Assembly: GCF_026013615.1 (NCBI RefSeq)
Contig: NZ_JAPDPI010000004.1
Span: 101,062 to 165,061 of the forward strand
DNA: 64,000 nt
Direction of reading: 5' to 3'
Source of the DNA: Plebeiibacterium marinum
Lineage (GTDB): Bacteria; Bacteroidota; Bacteroidia; Bacteroidales; Marinilabiliaceae
The translations under genes and the position numbers were made by a program. The notes under the pieces are model-generated. The model saw nothing but the letters and a program-made list of their open reading frames with translations, was not told the origin of the DNA and ran no database searches. This document shows positions 39,325 through 50,734 of this stretch, piece by piece. Numbering within the stretch: the first letter of the stretch is position 1; every line of letters begins with the position of its first letter.

Positions 39325-40593
39325 ATGCTTGGAATACTAGGTATAAATCACAAAACTGCATCTTTAAATATCAGAGATAAATTCGCTATCCCTTGTGATG
39401 ATATTATTCCTTTATCGGAAAGAATCCTGCAAATAAAAAAAATAGCAGGCGTTGTGGTTCTGGCAACCTGTAACCGTACAGAAATATATTATTCAAAAGA
39501 ACTATGTCATGAAGACGCCTGCAAGGGGGACATATTAAAAGAACTTCATTCCTTTTTCAATATAGAGGAAGATTACAGCTCTAATTTTTATCATTACACA
39601 GGAGCTGAAGCGATCACACATCTTTTTAGGGTTACATCAGGTGTAGATTCTATGGTTATTGGTGAAAACCAAATTGTAAACCAAATGAAAAAGGCATACA
39701 TATTTTGTACGGAGGCCAATTTAACCGATGCAATACTCATGCGCCTTTTTCAAAAATCGTTTGAGTGCAGTAAAAAAGTCCGCACGGAAACCTCAATACA
39801 ACAAGGAGCCACCTCTGTTGGATATGTGGCAATTGACTTATGCGAAAAAGAATTTAAAAACCTAAAAAACAAGCACATCCTTATAATCGGAACAGGAGAA
39901 ACCGGTCAACTGGCATTACGCGACTTTAAAAAGCGTGGAGCAACTGAAATATCAATTACCAACAGGACTGATGAAAAAACGCTGGATGTTGCCAAAAGAA
40001 AGAGTGTAAATCCGATTTTATTTAACAATTTCAAAGATCATTTGGCTCAATGCGACATTATACTTACAGCAACCAGTGCCGGTGAATATTTGATTTCAAA
40101 AGAGGATATTAAACAAGCCCAACAGATCAGAAAAGGCAAAAAGCAATTCCTTGTTGATCTATCTGTTCCAAGAAATATAGATATTGACACTGAAAAATTT
40201 GATGGCGTAAAACTTATTTGCGTGGATGATCTCCAAAAGATTCTGGACGACCATAAAGAAATGAGAGAAAACAGCATAGAAAAAGCCAATATCATCATTT
40301 CTGATTTAGTGGAAGAATCTATGAGTTGGCTTCATAGTCGGTCACTACGCCCGGTGATTAAAACCATTACTTCGAACATGCAGCAATTAAGCGAAAACGA
40401 ACTGGTTGAATATCGCAAAAACCACAGCTCTGATGTAGTTGAGCAAATAGAAAGGTACACCGGGCTTCTCACACAAAAATACATCAGGATGTTGATCAAA
40501 AATTTAAAAGAGGCTACAAATAATGGAAATGCCACTGCATCTCTTGACATTATAAGCCAACTTTTTGATTTTGAAGACTCCAATAACGAATAA
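39325..40593 (+). CDS. hemA: Glutamyl-tRNA reductase
   Basis: First step of the C5 haem pathway: reduces glutamyl-tRNA to glutamate-1-semialdehyde with NADPH; 422 residues. The ATG at 39325 gives the family start MLGILGINHKTASL; an upstream open stretch to 39253 is not conserved. The catalytic Cys is in LATCNRTEIYY near 48. TSGVDSMVIGENQI lies near 100 and the NADPH site IGTGETGQLA near 190. It heads the hem cluster, and hemC starts 15 bases downstream. Confidence 0.96.
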   Translation: MLGILGINHKTASLNIRDKFAIPCDDIIPLSERILQIKKIAGVVVLATCNRTEIYYSKELCHEDACKGDILKELHSFFNIEEDYSSNFYHYTGAEAITHLFRVTSGVDSMVIGENQIVNQMKKAYIFCTEANLTDAILMRLFQKSFECSKKVRTETSIQQGATSVGYVAIDLCEKEFKNLKNKHILIIGTGETGQLALRDFKKRGATEISITNRTDEKTLDVAKRKSVNPILFNNFKDHLAQCDIILTATSAGEYLISKEDIKQAQQIRKGKKQFLVDLSVPRNIDIDTEKFDGVKLICVDDLQKILDDHKEMRENSIEKANIIISDLVEESMSWLHSRSLRPVIKTITSNMQQLSENELVEYRKNHSSDVVEQIERYTGLLTQKYIRMLIKNLKEATNNGNATASLDIISQLFDFEDSNNE

Positions 40594-40608
40594 CAACTAC
40601 TAACATCC

Positions 40609-41538
40609 ATGCATCCAGATAAAATCACTATTGGAACCAGGGGAAGCAAACTGGCTCTTTATCAGGCTTACAAAGTAAAATCTGAAATAGAAAAAATAAG
40701 CACTTCTATAAAAACAGAGGTCAAAATCATTAAAACCAAGGGAGATAAAATCCTTGATGTTGCGTTATCAAAAATTGGAGACAAGGGACTCTTTACCAAA
40801 GAATTGGAAGTAGCCTTATTAAACAGAGAAATTGATTTGGCCGTTCATAGCCTGAAAGACCTGCCCACAGAACTCCCTGAAGAGTTTTGTATTGGAGCTG
40901 TATTGGAAAGAGCGGACTTTAGGGATGCCCTGGTAAGTAAAAAGGGAGAAAAACTGAATGAACTAAATCACAGCCATACTATCGCAACTTCCAGTCTGAG
41001 GAGAATTGCCGGATTAAAAAAGGTTAACCCAAACTTTAAAATTGTGGATATCAGGGGAAACGTCAATACCCGACTACAAAAGATGGAAGACGGACATTGC
41101 GATGCTATGATTATGGCATCTGCAGGATTAAAAAGGTTGGAACTGGACAGCTACATTACCGAAATTCTTGACCCCGCAATATTCATCCCGGCAGTTGCTC
41201 AAGGAGCCATTGCTATTGAAACCTGTTCAGATAACAATAAAATAAACAACTTTCTTAAAACTATAAACCATCAGCCTACACTAAATGAGGTTACTGCAGA
41301 ACGCGCATTTATGAGAAGCCTGAATGGAGGATGTCAGGTACCTGTTGGGGCATATAGCCACCAAAACAAAGAGTTACTTACTCTAACCGGTTTTGTATCT
41401 TCTTTAGATGGAATTAACTATCTGAAAGAAACAATAGAGGGAAATGTTGACGAAGCAGAATCTCTGGGAGTTCAATTAGCTGAAAAGCTGATTAAAAAAG
41501 GTGCAAACGAGATTCTTAACAAAATCAGAAATTCATAA
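40609..41538 (+). CDS. hemC: Hydroxymethylbilane synthase
   Basis: Polymerises four porphobilinogen molecules into hydroxymethylbilane; 309 residues. The start IGTRGSKLALYQA and VHSLKDLPTELP near 85 are typical. The dipyrromethane cofactor Cys is in SLNGGCQVPVGAY near 242. Spacing is 15 bases after hemA and 14 before hemD, so it is part of one transcript. Confidence 0.96.
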   Translation: MHPDKITIGTRGSKLALYQAYKVKSEIEKISTSIKTEVKIIKTKGDKILDVALSKIGDKGLFTKELEVALLNREIDLAVHSLKDLPTELPEEFCIGAVLERADFRDALVSKKGEKLNELNHSHTIATSSLRRIAGLKKVNPNFKIVDIRGNVNTRLQKMEDGHCDAMIMASAGLKRLELDSYITEILDPAIFIPAVAQGAIAIETCSDNNKINNFLKTINHQPTLNEVTAERAFMRSLNGGCQVPVGAYSHQNKELLTLTGFVSSLDGINYLKETIEGNVDEAESLGVQLAEKLIKKGANEILNKIRNS

Positions 41539-41552
41539 TAAAGGTTTTCAGC

Positions 41553-42317
41553 ATGTTTTCTGTACTTAGGAACAAGGTTTTTATTTCAACACGCCCCAAA
41601 GGAAAATCAGGCGAATTAGACGCTATGCTCACAAGCAACGGTGCGATTCATATGGAATTACCAATGATTGAACTAAGGGAAAGCATAGATGAGGATATTA
41701 CCTCAGATATTCTAATCAATATGCAGACATATACCCATTTGGTATTTACAAGCGCCAATGGTTTTTTGTTTTTTATGAACCAGATGAGGAATTTTAAGGA
41801 TTCTAACAACATATTACACTCCATCAAAATTGCTTCTATAGGATATAAAACCACTGAAACAATATTAAGCAAAGGGTATAATATTGATTTTGATGCTAAT
41901 GCTAAAACCGGTACCGAATTTGCAAAAAAGTTCAAGAAACACATTGCGGGGAAAGAAGCCCGGGTTTTATGGCCAACAAGTAAACTATCACCCAATATTA
42001 TACCGGACAGCTTGGATGGTACTGCACATATCACCCGACTCAATATATACACCAATAACAACCCCACAAACATTGATTATAAACTGGTTAACAGAGTAAA
42101 ATCCGATGCATATGACATGATAATATGCGCCAGTCCATCGGCATTTTTTAACCTGATTGATGTTGTTAAAAACAAGAATTTAAGAATTGCCTGCATTGGC
42201 AGGACCACAGCCAATGCAGTTAAAAATCATGGAATCACACCTTTGTGTGTAGCCAAAGAACCAAATGCATTGGGTATATTTAATGCAATAACAAAATATT
42301 ATAATTCATTCAAATAA
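41553..42317 (+). CDS. hemD: Uroporphyrinogen-III synthase
   Basis: Closes hydroxymethylbilane into uroporphyrinogen III with ring-D inversion; 254 residues. The family is poorly conserved in sequence. Support comes from the N-terminal [14 protein letters not shown], the [10 protein letters not shown] segment near 65, the late [14 protein letters not shown] with [14 protein letters not shown], and the position between hemC and hemB. Confidence 0.9.
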   Translation: MFSVLRNKVFISTRPKGKSGELDAMLTSNGAIHMELPMIELRESIDEDITSDILINMQTYTHLVFTSANGFLFFMNQMRNFKDSNNILHSIKIASIGYKTTETILSKGYNIDFDANAKTGTEFAKKFKKHIAGKEARVLWPTSKLSPNIIPDSLDGTAHITRLNIYTNNNPTNIDYKLVNRVKSDAYDMIICASPSAFFNLIDVVKNKNLRIACIGRTTANAVKNHGITPLCVAKEPNALGIFNAITKYYNSFK

Positions 42318-42328
42318 AAAATAACGAT

Positions 42329-43300
42329 ATGGCATTTCCTATAACAAGATTACGACGTCTTCGCGGAAACGAAGTAACCAGAAATATGATCAGGGAAACT
42401 CAATTGACCCGCAACGATTTAATCATGCCTTTATTCGTTCGTCCGGGCAAAGGGGTACAAAATCCTATCAACTCGATGCCGGGTAATTTTCAGCTATCAG
42501 TTGATTTATTGGTTGAAAAATGTAAAGAACTATATAACAAAGGCGTGCAATCTGTTTTATTATTCGGGATTCCTGAGCACAAAGACGAGCATGGCCTGGT
42601 AGCCTGTGAACACAATGGCATTGTACAACAGGCTACCAGAGCAATAAAAAAAGAACTTCCGGATCTTTATGTTATTGCCGATGTTTGCAATTGTGAATAT
42701 ACCACTCACGGACACTGCGGATCTATTATTAATGGTGACGTGGATAATGATTCAACCCTGATTACCCTGGGAAAACAATCTGTTTCTTTAGCCGAGGCCG
42801 GAGTTGATATGATTGCTCCCAGCGATATGATGGATGGACGAGTGGGACATATCAGGAAAGCATTGGACGATAATGATTTTAGCAATATGCCAATTATGGC
42901 CTACTCTGCAAAATATGCTTCAGCATTTTACGGTCCGTTTCGTGATGCAGCAGAAAGTGCCCCCCAATTTGGAAACAGGGCAACCTACCAAATGGATCCG
43001 GCCAACAGTAATGAAGCCATCCGGGAAGTAGAGCTGGATATTTTTGAAGGAGCAGACATCGTGATGGTCAAGCCGGCACTAAGCTACCTGGACATTATCA
43101 GAAAAGTAAAAGATACATTTAACATTCCAATCTGTGCCTACAATGTGAGCGGTGAGTTTTCGATGGTAAAAGCCGCTGCAGAAAAGGGGTGGATAGACGA
43201 GAACAGGATTACCCTGGAAATTTTAACCTCTATAAAAAGAGCTGGTTCTGACATAATTATTTCGTACCATACCCAGGATATAATTGACCAATTGAAATAA
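42329..43300 (+). CDS. hemB: Porphobilinogen synthase (zinc type)
   Basis: Condenses two 5-aminolevulinate molecules to porphobilinogen; 323 residues. The zinc-binding [14 protein letters not shown] near 120 shows the Cys-rich type. The Schiff-base lysines lie in [15 protein letters not shown] near 197 and [11 protein letters not shown] near 250. It is in the hem operon, 11 bases after hemD. Confidence 0.97.
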   Translation: MAFPITRLRRLRGNEVTRNMIRETQLTRNDLIMPLFVRPGKGVQNPINSMPGNFQLSVDLLVEKCKELYNKGVQSVLLFGIPEHKDEHGLVACEHNGIVQQATRAIKKELPDLYVIADVCNCEYTTHGHCGSIINGDVDNDSTLITLGKQSVSLAEAGVDMIAPSDMMDGRVGHIRKALDDNDFSNMPIMAYSAKYASAFYGPFRDAAESAPQFGNRATYQMDPANSNEAIREVELDIFEGADIVMVKPALSYLDIIRKVKDTFNIPICAYNVSGEFSMVKAAAEKGWIDENRITLEILTSIKRAGSDIIISYHTQDIIDQLK

Positions 43301-43328
43301 AGGCACATAAACACTTGATACTTAAAGC

Positions 43329-44621
43329 ATGAATACTCAAAATAGCAAAAACGCATTCCAACAGGCAGTTAAACATATTCCAGGGGGAGTAAACTCCCCT
43401 GTCAGGGCATTTAAATCAGTAGGTGGCAACCCACTTTTTATACAAAGTGCAAAAGGATCAAAGATTACCGATATTGATAACAACGAGTACATTGACTATG
43501 TGGCTTCATGGGGGCCTATGATCCTGGGACATTCTCATCCTGATGTGATTGAAGCACTGCACCAAACAGCGTTAAAAGGAACCAGTTTTGGAGCCCCAAC
43601 CCTCATTGAAACAGAGATTGCTGAACTTATCTGTGACATGATCCCCTCAATTGAAAGTATACGAATGGTAAACTCCGGAACTGAAGCTACCATGAGTGCC
43701 CTTCGTTTAGCAAGAGGATATACCAAACGCGATTTGGTCATTAAGTTTGAAGGATGTTATCATGGGCATGGAGACAGCTTTTTAATTAAAGCAGGTTCCG
43801 GAGCCCTGACTTTTGGAACGCCTAACTCACCAGGTGTTACTAAAGGAACAGCAAGCGATACTTTGACAGCAGAATACAATAACCTTGATTCGGTTTTAAA
43901 CCTGTTTAGGGAGTACGAAGACCAAATAGCAGCAGTTATTCTTGAACCGGTAACCGGTAACATGGGGGTTGTTCGCCCTACTGATGAATTTATTAAAGGA
44001 CTAAGAAAGGCCTGTACAGAAAATGGCACGCTTTTAATATTTGACGAAGTGATGACCGGTTTTAGGGTTGCCAAAGGCGGCGCACAGGAAATATTAGGAA
44101 TTACTCCTGATTTAACAACCCTGGGAAAGATAATTGGAGGCGGTCTCCCCGTTGGAGCCTATGGTGGAAAAAAGGAAATTATGGAGCACCTGGCACCCAA
44201 CGGCCCAATTTATCAAGCAGGTACCCTGTCAGGAAATCCAATGGCTATGACAGCAGGCCTGGTTACCCTGAAAAAACTCCACGAAACTCCTGATTTCTAT
44301 GAAAAACTTGAAGAAAAAGCTGCGTTTCTTTGCAACGGTCTTCAGGAAAACCTCAACAAACTAAATTTTCCTGGTGTAATCAACAGGGTAGGTTCTATGT
44401 TTACATTGTTTTTCACGAATGAAAAAGAAGTAAACAATTTCAGCGATGTGATGAAATGCGACACAGATTTATTTGCCAAATATTTTATGCTTGGATTAGA
44501 AAGTGGCATTTATACCGCCCCATCCCAATTTGAAGCAGGGTTTATTTCCATAGCTCACAGCACCGAAGAATTACAAAAAACAATTGATGCCAGTTATAGA
44601 GCATTGGAACAATTAAAATAA
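43329..44621 (+). CDS. hemL: Glutamate-1-semialdehyde 2,1-aminomutase
   Basis: PLP enzyme that makes 5-aminolevulinate from glutamate-1-semialdehyde; 430 residues. The start has [15 protein letters not shown]. The PLP site shows [17 protein letters not shown] near 118, [11 protein letters not shown] near 240 and the Schiff-base lysine in [15 protein letters not shown] near 265. It lies 28 bases after hemB. An inverted repeat separates it from hemE. Confidence 0.97.
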   Translation: MNTQNSKNAFQQAVKHIPGGVNSPVRAFKSVGGNPLFIQSAKGSKITDIDNNEYIDYVASWGPMILGHSHPDVIEALHQTALKGTSFGAPTLIETEIAELICDMIPSIESIRMVNSGTEATMSALRLARGYTKRDLVIKFEGCYHGHGDSFLIKAGSGALTFGTPNSPGVTKGTASDTLTAEYNNLDSVLNLFREYEDQIAAVILEPVTGNMGVVRPTDEFIKGLRKACTENGTLLIFDEVMTGFRVAKGGAQEILGITPDLTTLGKIIGGGLPVGAYGGKKEIMEHLAPNGPIYQAGTLSGNPMAMTAGLVTLKKLHETPDFYEKLEEKAAFLCNGLQENLNKLNFPGVINRVGSMFTLFFTNEKEVNNFSDVMKCDTDLFAKYFMLGLESGIYTAPSQFEAGFISIAHSTEELQKTIDASYRALEQLK

Positions 44622-44626
44622 AACAA

Positions 44627-44664
44627 AACAGTTCTGTATAAAACTTTTTATATACAGAACTGTT
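44627..44664 (+). promoter_or_regulatory. 14-bp perfect hairpin between hemL and hemE
   Basis: AACAGTTCTGTATA and TATACAGAACTGTT form a perfect stem with a 10-base loop, 6 bases after the hemL stop codon. No T-run follows, so it is not a standard terminator. It could be a processing or mRNA-stability element, or a weak attenuator inside the cluster. Confidence 0.55.
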
Positions 44665-44717
44665 CCATAACAACTATAACTCGAAGAGCTTTATTAATAC
44701 AACTTTGATTAGCATAT

Positions 44718-45749
44718 ATGACAAACTCGATACTACTACAAACTTTAGCAAAAGAAAAAACAGAACGACCGCCATTTTGGTTTATGCGTCAGGCAGGGAG
44801 AGTTTTGCCATCATACATGAAACTAAAAGAAAAATATTCGTTTTGGGAAATGATGCAAGACCCGAAGTTGGGAGCTCAAGTAACCTTGCTTCCGATAGAT
44901 GATCTGGGCGTTGATGCAGCCATTCTTTTTTCGGACATTTTAGTAATTCCTTATGCAATGGGCATGGGGTTGGAATTCACAGACCGTGGCCCTGAATTCG
45001 ACATCCCCTTATCAGAAAGGAAAGATCCCGTAGCAGCACTGCATCCAGAACCCGAAAAATTGAATTACATTTATAATGTTATCGATCAAATTATAGCCAC
45101 CAAACCTCAACATATACCATTAATAGGATTTTGTGGAGCTCCTTTAACTGTTCTCTGTTATATGATTGAAGGTATTGGTAGAAGCAAAGATTTTCCCAAA
45201 ACCATTAAATACTTATACCAAAACAAGCAAACGGTAAAAAAACTGATCGATGCCATCACTGAATTGTCAATTATTTATGCCAAAGGGCAAATAAAGCATG
45301 GCATTAAAGTGTTCCAGTTATTTGAGACTCACGGAGGATTAATTCCTTTTGAACTATATGAGGAATTATTTTTTCCTGCGGTTAAAAAAATTGCCCGGGC
45401 AGTACGTGAAGAAGGGATCCCCTTTATTTATTTTCCGAAGGATATCGGAACCGGCATCCAACAGGTAACACCTGATATGTGTGACTTTTTAAGTATAGAC
45501 TGGCAAACCCCTATGGATGTTGCCCGAAACATGGTTGACAAAAACATAGGTTTGCAAGGCAATATTGACCCCCGGTTATTATATGCTGATCAACAAACCA
45601 TTGAAAAAGAGCTAAACAAATATGTTGAGTTTGGAAGTAAAAATCAGGATTGGATCATAAATCTTGGTCATGGTTTTTTACCTGATATCCCATACAAAAA
45701 CGCACGTTTTTTAGCCGACTGGATAAAGAAAACTGACTGGAAAAGATAA
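44718..45749 (+). CDS. hemE: Uroporphyrinogen decarboxylase
   Basis: Removes four carboxyl groups from uroporphyrinogen III to give coproporphyrinogen III; 343 residues. Signatures are PPFWFMRQAGRVLPSYM near 19, the ILFSDILVIPYAMGM helix near 73, and GFCGAPLTVLCYMIEG near 137. It comes 96 bases after hemL, the largest gap between the enzyme genes from hemA to hemE. Confidence 0.97.
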   Translation: MTNSILLQTLAKEKTERPPFWFMRQAGRVLPSYMKLKEKYSFWEMMQDPKLGAQVTLLPIDDLGVDAAILFSDILVIPYAMGMGLEFTDRGPEFDIPLSERKDPVAALHPEPEKLNYIYNVIDQIIATKPQHIPLIGFCGAPLTVLCYMIEGIGRSKDFPKTIKYLYQNKQTVKKLIDAITELSIIYAKGQIKHGIKVFQLFETHGGLIPFELYEELFFPAVKKIARAVREEGIPFIYFPKDIGTGIQQVTPDMCDFLSIDWQTPMDVARNMVDKNIGLQGNIDPRLLYADQQTIEKELNKYVEFGSKNQDWIINLGHGFLPDIPYKNARFLADWIKKTDWKR

Positions 45750-45762
45750 ATCCTTAAAACAA

Positions 45763-46062
45763 ATGCTTGAAAAATTAAAACAACGCTGGGGTATTAACTC
45801 CAGCTTCCAGATTATAATCATCCTACTCGTATTTTCTATCACGGGGAGTGCCGCAGTATATGTTAAAAAATTTATTTTTCAGTGGTTGGGAATAAATGCG
45901 GATACATCCTTATGGATAAAGATTCCGATGTACATTTTAACCATTATTCCTTCTTACCAAATCCTGCTTTTAGTTTTTGGTTTTCTGCTCGGACAATTTC
46001 AATTCTTTTATAATTTCCAAAGGAAAAGCTTTGGACGGTTTATAAAAAAGAAGGCCCAATAA
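45763..46062 (+). CDS. DUF6787-type small membrane protein
   Basis: A 99-residue protein with two long hydrophobic helices (about 17-35 and 52-78) and basic ends (KLKQRWG at the start, KSFGRFIKKK at the end). It resembles the DUF6787 family of Bacteroidetes, which I associate with haem and housekeeping clusters; no function is known. It lies 13 bases after hemE and 57 before hemF, so it is in the same transcript and could help a membrane step of haem synthesis or cytochrome assembly. Confidence 0.8.
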   Translation: MLEKLKQRWGINSSFQIIIILLVFSITGSAAVYVKKFIFQWLGINADTSLWIKIPMYILTIIPSYQILLLVFGFLLGQFQFFYNFQRKSFGRFIKKKAQ

Positions 46063-46076
46063 AAACAAAAAAGAAT

Positions 46077-46141
46077 CAATTCTGTTAGTTTAAATATCGC
46101 ACACTGAATAATAAATTCTATGCATAAAACTAACAGAATTG
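46077..46141 (+). promoter_or_regulatory. 15-bp hairpin enclosing the hemF start codon
   Basis: CAATTCTGTTAGTTT (46077-46091) pairs perfectly with AAACTAACAGAATTG (46127-46141). The 35-base loop contains the hemF ATG (46120), and the right arm lies in codons 3-8. No T-run follows. In mRNA this would fold around the translation start. Confidence 0.6.
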
Positions 46142-47019
46142 CAAAATTATATAAGAACCTTCAAAACGAAATGTGCCAACAACTGGAAATAGGTGATGGC
46201 AAAGGAGTGTTCAAAAAAAGCCATTGGAGAAAAGATATTGGATCAGGAGTTACTGGCGTAATGAAAGATGGAGCTATTATTGAAAAAGCCGGACTGAACT
46301 TTTCGCATGTAGAGGGAATATTAACCAACCAAATGAAACAATCATTGGGCATGGAAGGCAGAAAATATAGTGCTACAGGCATTTCTTCCATTATTCACCC
46401 CGGCAATCCAATGATCCCAATTATTCATATGAATGTCAGGCATTTTGAACTGGACAACGGCACCTGTTGGTTTGGGGGCGGCATTGACCTAACACCCCAT
46501 TACATACAAAAAACAGAAGCCCAATGGTTCCATAAAAAACTACATAAGCTTTGTAACAAGTACCACAACAGTTTTTATCCAAAATATAAAGCCTGGGCCG
46601 ACGATTATTTCTTTTTGACACACAGGAATGAGACCAGGGGCATTGGGGGTATTTTTTTTGACCGCCTGCAACCCAGGACAGAAGACGAGTTTGAGACCTT
46701 CCTTAATTTCACCATAGATATAGCAAAGGCGTACCCTGAATTATATTGTGAAATCATGGATAGAAAAAGACATTATACCTATTCTGAAAAAGAAAAGAAG
46801 TGGCAAAAACTGCGACGTGGAAGATATGTTGAGTTCAACCTCATCCACGATAGGGGTACCAGGTTTGGGTTAGATTCAGGAGGAAACACTGAATCAATAT
46901 TTGTAAGCATGCCACCACTGGCAGAATGGGAATATGACTACACCCCCAATGACGGCACTCCGGAAAAACAAACATTAACCCTGCTAAAGAAAAATATTGA
47001 CTGGATAAACATTAATTAG
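46120..47019 (+). CDS. hemF: Oxygen-dependent coproporphyrinogen III oxidase
   Basis: Converts coproporphyrinogen III to protoporphyrinogen IX using O2; 299 residues. Typical segments are GMEGRKYSATGISSIIHP near 75, IPIIHMNVRHFEL near 99, WFGGGIDLTPHY near 117, RNETRGIGGIFFD near 170 and RGRYVEFNLIHDRGTRFG near 231. Its presence means oxygen is used in haem synthesis; oxygen-independent HemN may exist elsewhere. It is the last gene of the hem cluster. hemG/hemH are not in the window. Confidence 0.97.
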   Translation: MHKTNRIAKLYKNLQNEMCQQLEIGDGKGVFKKSHWRKDIGSGVTGVMKDGAIIEKAGLNFSHVEGILTNQMKQSLGMEGRKYSATGISSIIHPGNPMIPIIHMNVRHFELDNGTCWFGGGIDLTPHYIQKTEAQWFHKKLHKLCNKYHNSFYPKYKAWADDYFFLTHRNETRGIGGIFFDRLQPRTEDEFETFLNFTIDIAKAYPELYCEIMDRKRHYTYSEKEKKWQKLRRGRYVEFNLIHDRGTRFGLDSGGNTESIFVSMPPLAEWEYDYTPNDGTPEKQTLTLLKKNIDWININ

Positions 47020-47116
47020 ATCATATCTTACAACTCATCATGCTGAATTATGCTTATTTAACGTAGATATACAGATTCCAAAGCACTCATTTTCTTTTAA
47101 ATTAACCATTAATTTA

Positions 47117-47124
47117 TACCTTTG
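47117..47124 (+). promoter_or_regulatory. Putative -7 box for pyrG
   Basis: TACCTTTG fits TAnnTTTG; a TTTT at 47095-47098 lies 18 bases upstream as an imperfect -33 box. The GTG start of pyrG follows after 50 bases. Confidence 0.42.
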
Positions 47125-47162
47125 TATCTTTAAAATTTGAAATAGAATAAGGTTTAATTTAA

Positions 47163-48779
<1,617 letters not shown>

Positions 48780-48813
48780 TCAAATTTGCAAACACGAAAA
48801 ATAAAAATAAGCA

Positions 48814-50691
48814 ATGGATAAAAATTCCGTTACGGGACTAGTTCTTATCACAATCATCATTGGGGTGTTTATGTGGTGGAGCAAACCGACAAAAGAACAA
48901 CAAGAAGCTCAACAAAGATATCAGGATTCAATACAGCAAGTTGAATTAGTAAAACAACAAACAGCGATTGAATTAAAGAAAAAGAAAGATGCTGAAAACG
49001 CCATTCCTGTGGCTGATAGCTCTGTTGCTGACAGTGTAATTCAAAAACAGCTGGAAGGCAAGTTCGGTGTTTTTGCCAACGCTGTTTCCGGTGAACAAAA
49101 ATTCTTCACCCTTGAAAACAACAAAGTAAAGATTACACTTACTAACCATGGGGCGAAGGTATATTCGGTTGAGATAAAAGATTTTAAAACCCACGATGGC
49201 AAACCTCTGATTTTGTTTGATGGCGATCAAAACGAATTTGGATTTAGCTTTTTCCATAATAACCGTATTTTAAATACCAATGATCTTTATTTTGAGGCAG
49301 GAACCAATAGCAGTTCATCTCAAGACTTCAAATTATCTGTTGGAAACGATCAATATTTGGCATTTAACTACACTCTTCCTCAAGATTCGTATATGCTTGA
49401 CTTTAGCATTGTGCATAACGACATTGATGCAGTTATTCAATCCAACAGAGGTGGCTTTGATTTAAACTGGAAAATGGATGTGCCGGCTCAGGAAAAAGGA
49501 AGAAAATTTGAAATAACCTATTCCGGTTTGTTTTTTAAGTACGACCAGGATGAAGTTGATGACCTTTTAGGCAGATCAGGTGATGAAACCTTTAGAACTC
49601 CAATTAAATGGATTGCATATAAGGATCATTTCTTTTCCTCTATCTTAATTGCTAAAGAAAATTTTGCTTCGGGTTCGGCTTCTGTAAACATTTATAAAGA
49701 AGAAGATAATTCTCCTTTGATCAGCACAAACACCAGTCAACTGGTTATTCCATACGCAGGTGGTGCCCACACAGAAAAGTCATTCCAATTTTATTTTGGT
49801 CCAAACAAGTATAAAATCTTAAAGAAATATAAAGATCTTGATTTAAAAGAGATTATACCATTAGGATGGGGTATTTTTGGATGGGTGAATAAGATTATCG
49901 TAATCCCAATTTTCAACTGGCTCGAAGGATCTATTGCCAGCTACGGATTGATTATTCTTATTCTAACATTGATCATCAAGCTTGGATTATTCCCATTAAC
50001 ATTTAAGTCGTATATGTCAACGGCTAAAATGAAGGTACTAAAACCCCAAATTGATGAAATAAACAAAAAGATACCTGCAGAAAAATCAATGGAACGCCAA
50101 AAAGCAACCATGGCGCTATATCAAAAAGCAGGCGTTAGTCCTTTAGGTGGATGTTTGCCCATGTTGCTTCAGATGCCTATCCTTTTTGCCATGTTCCGCT
50201 TTTTCCCTAACTCTATTGAGTTAAGGCAGGAGAGTTTTTTGTGGGCAAATGACTTATCAAGTTATGACGCCATTGTTAGCTGGAGTGCAAACATTCCGAT
50301 AATCAGTCAATATTACGGTAACCATATTAGTTTATTTACACTTTTAATGGGTATCACTAATATTATATACACAAGAATCAATCAGGAAATGACCCAGTCG
50401 ACAAATCAGATGCCGGGTATGAAAACCATGATGTATTTGATGCCGGTCATGTTCCTTGTATTCTTTAACAACTATGCATCCGGTTTAAGTTATTACTATT
50501 TTATTTCTACTTTAATAACTATTCTTCAAACGGTATTAATCAGAAGATTTGTTGACGAAGAGGCTATTTTGGCCAAGCTGAATGCCAACCAAAAGAAACC
50601 TAAAAAGAAATCAGGTTTCCAGGCCAGGATAGAAGAAATGGCAAGACAACAACAAAAAGCACAGACTCAACAAAGAAAAAAGAAAAAATAG
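48814..50691 (+). CDS. yidC: Membrane protein insertase YidC
   Basis: Inserts and folds inner-membrane proteins alone or with SecYEG; 625 residues. The N-terminal helix (residues 5-23) anchors a large periplasmic beta domain (about 60-340). The insertase core follows: WLEGSIASYGLIILILTLIIKLGLFP-type helix near 370, MLLQMPILFAMFRFFP near 450 and further helices to 590, then a very basic tail (QKKPKKKSG, QQRKKKK). It ends in a terminator shared with the convergent lipid kinase gene. Confidence 0.96.
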   Translation: MDKNSVTGLVLITIIIGVFMWWSKPTKEQQEAQQRYQDSIQQVELVKQQTAIELKKKKDAENAIPVADSSVADSVIQKQLEGKFGVFANAVSGEQKFFTLENNKVKITLTNHGAKVYSVEIKDFKTHDGKPLILFDGDQNEFGFSFFHNNRILNTNDLYFEAGTNSSSSQDFKLSVGNDQYLAFNYTLPQDSYMLDFSIVHNDIDAVIQSNRGGFDLNWKMDVPAQEKGRKFEITYSGLFFKYDQDEVDDLLGRSGDETFRTPIKWIAYKDHFFSSILIAKENFASGSASVNIYKEEDNSPLISTNTSQLVIPYAGGAHTEKSFQFYFGPNKYKILKKYKDLDLKEIIPLGWGIFGWVNKIIVIPIFNWLEGSIASYGLIILILTLIIKLGLFPLTFKSYMSTAKMKVLKPQIDEINKKIPAEKSMERQKATMALYQKAGVSPLGGCLPMLLQMPILFAMFRFFPNSIELRQESFLWANDLSSYDAIVSWSANIPIISQYYGNHISLFTLLMGITNIIYTRINQEMTQSTNQMPGMKTMMYLMPVMFLVFFNNYASGLSYYYFISTLITILQTVLIRRFVDEEAILAKLNANQKKPKKKSGFQARIEEMARQQQKAQTQQRKKKK

Positions 50692-50704
50692 ATCATGAAT
50701 AATT

Positions 50705-50734
50705 AAAAAGGAGAACTAACCGTTCTCCTTTTTT
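50705..50734. terminator. Bidirectional terminator overlapping the lipid kinase 3' end
   Basis: AAAAAGGAGAAC / GTTCTCCTTTTT, a 12-bp perfect stem with a 5-base loop and A/T runs on both sides. It ends yidC; the right arm also encodes the last residues (KENG) of the convergent kinase gene. Confidence 0.87.
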
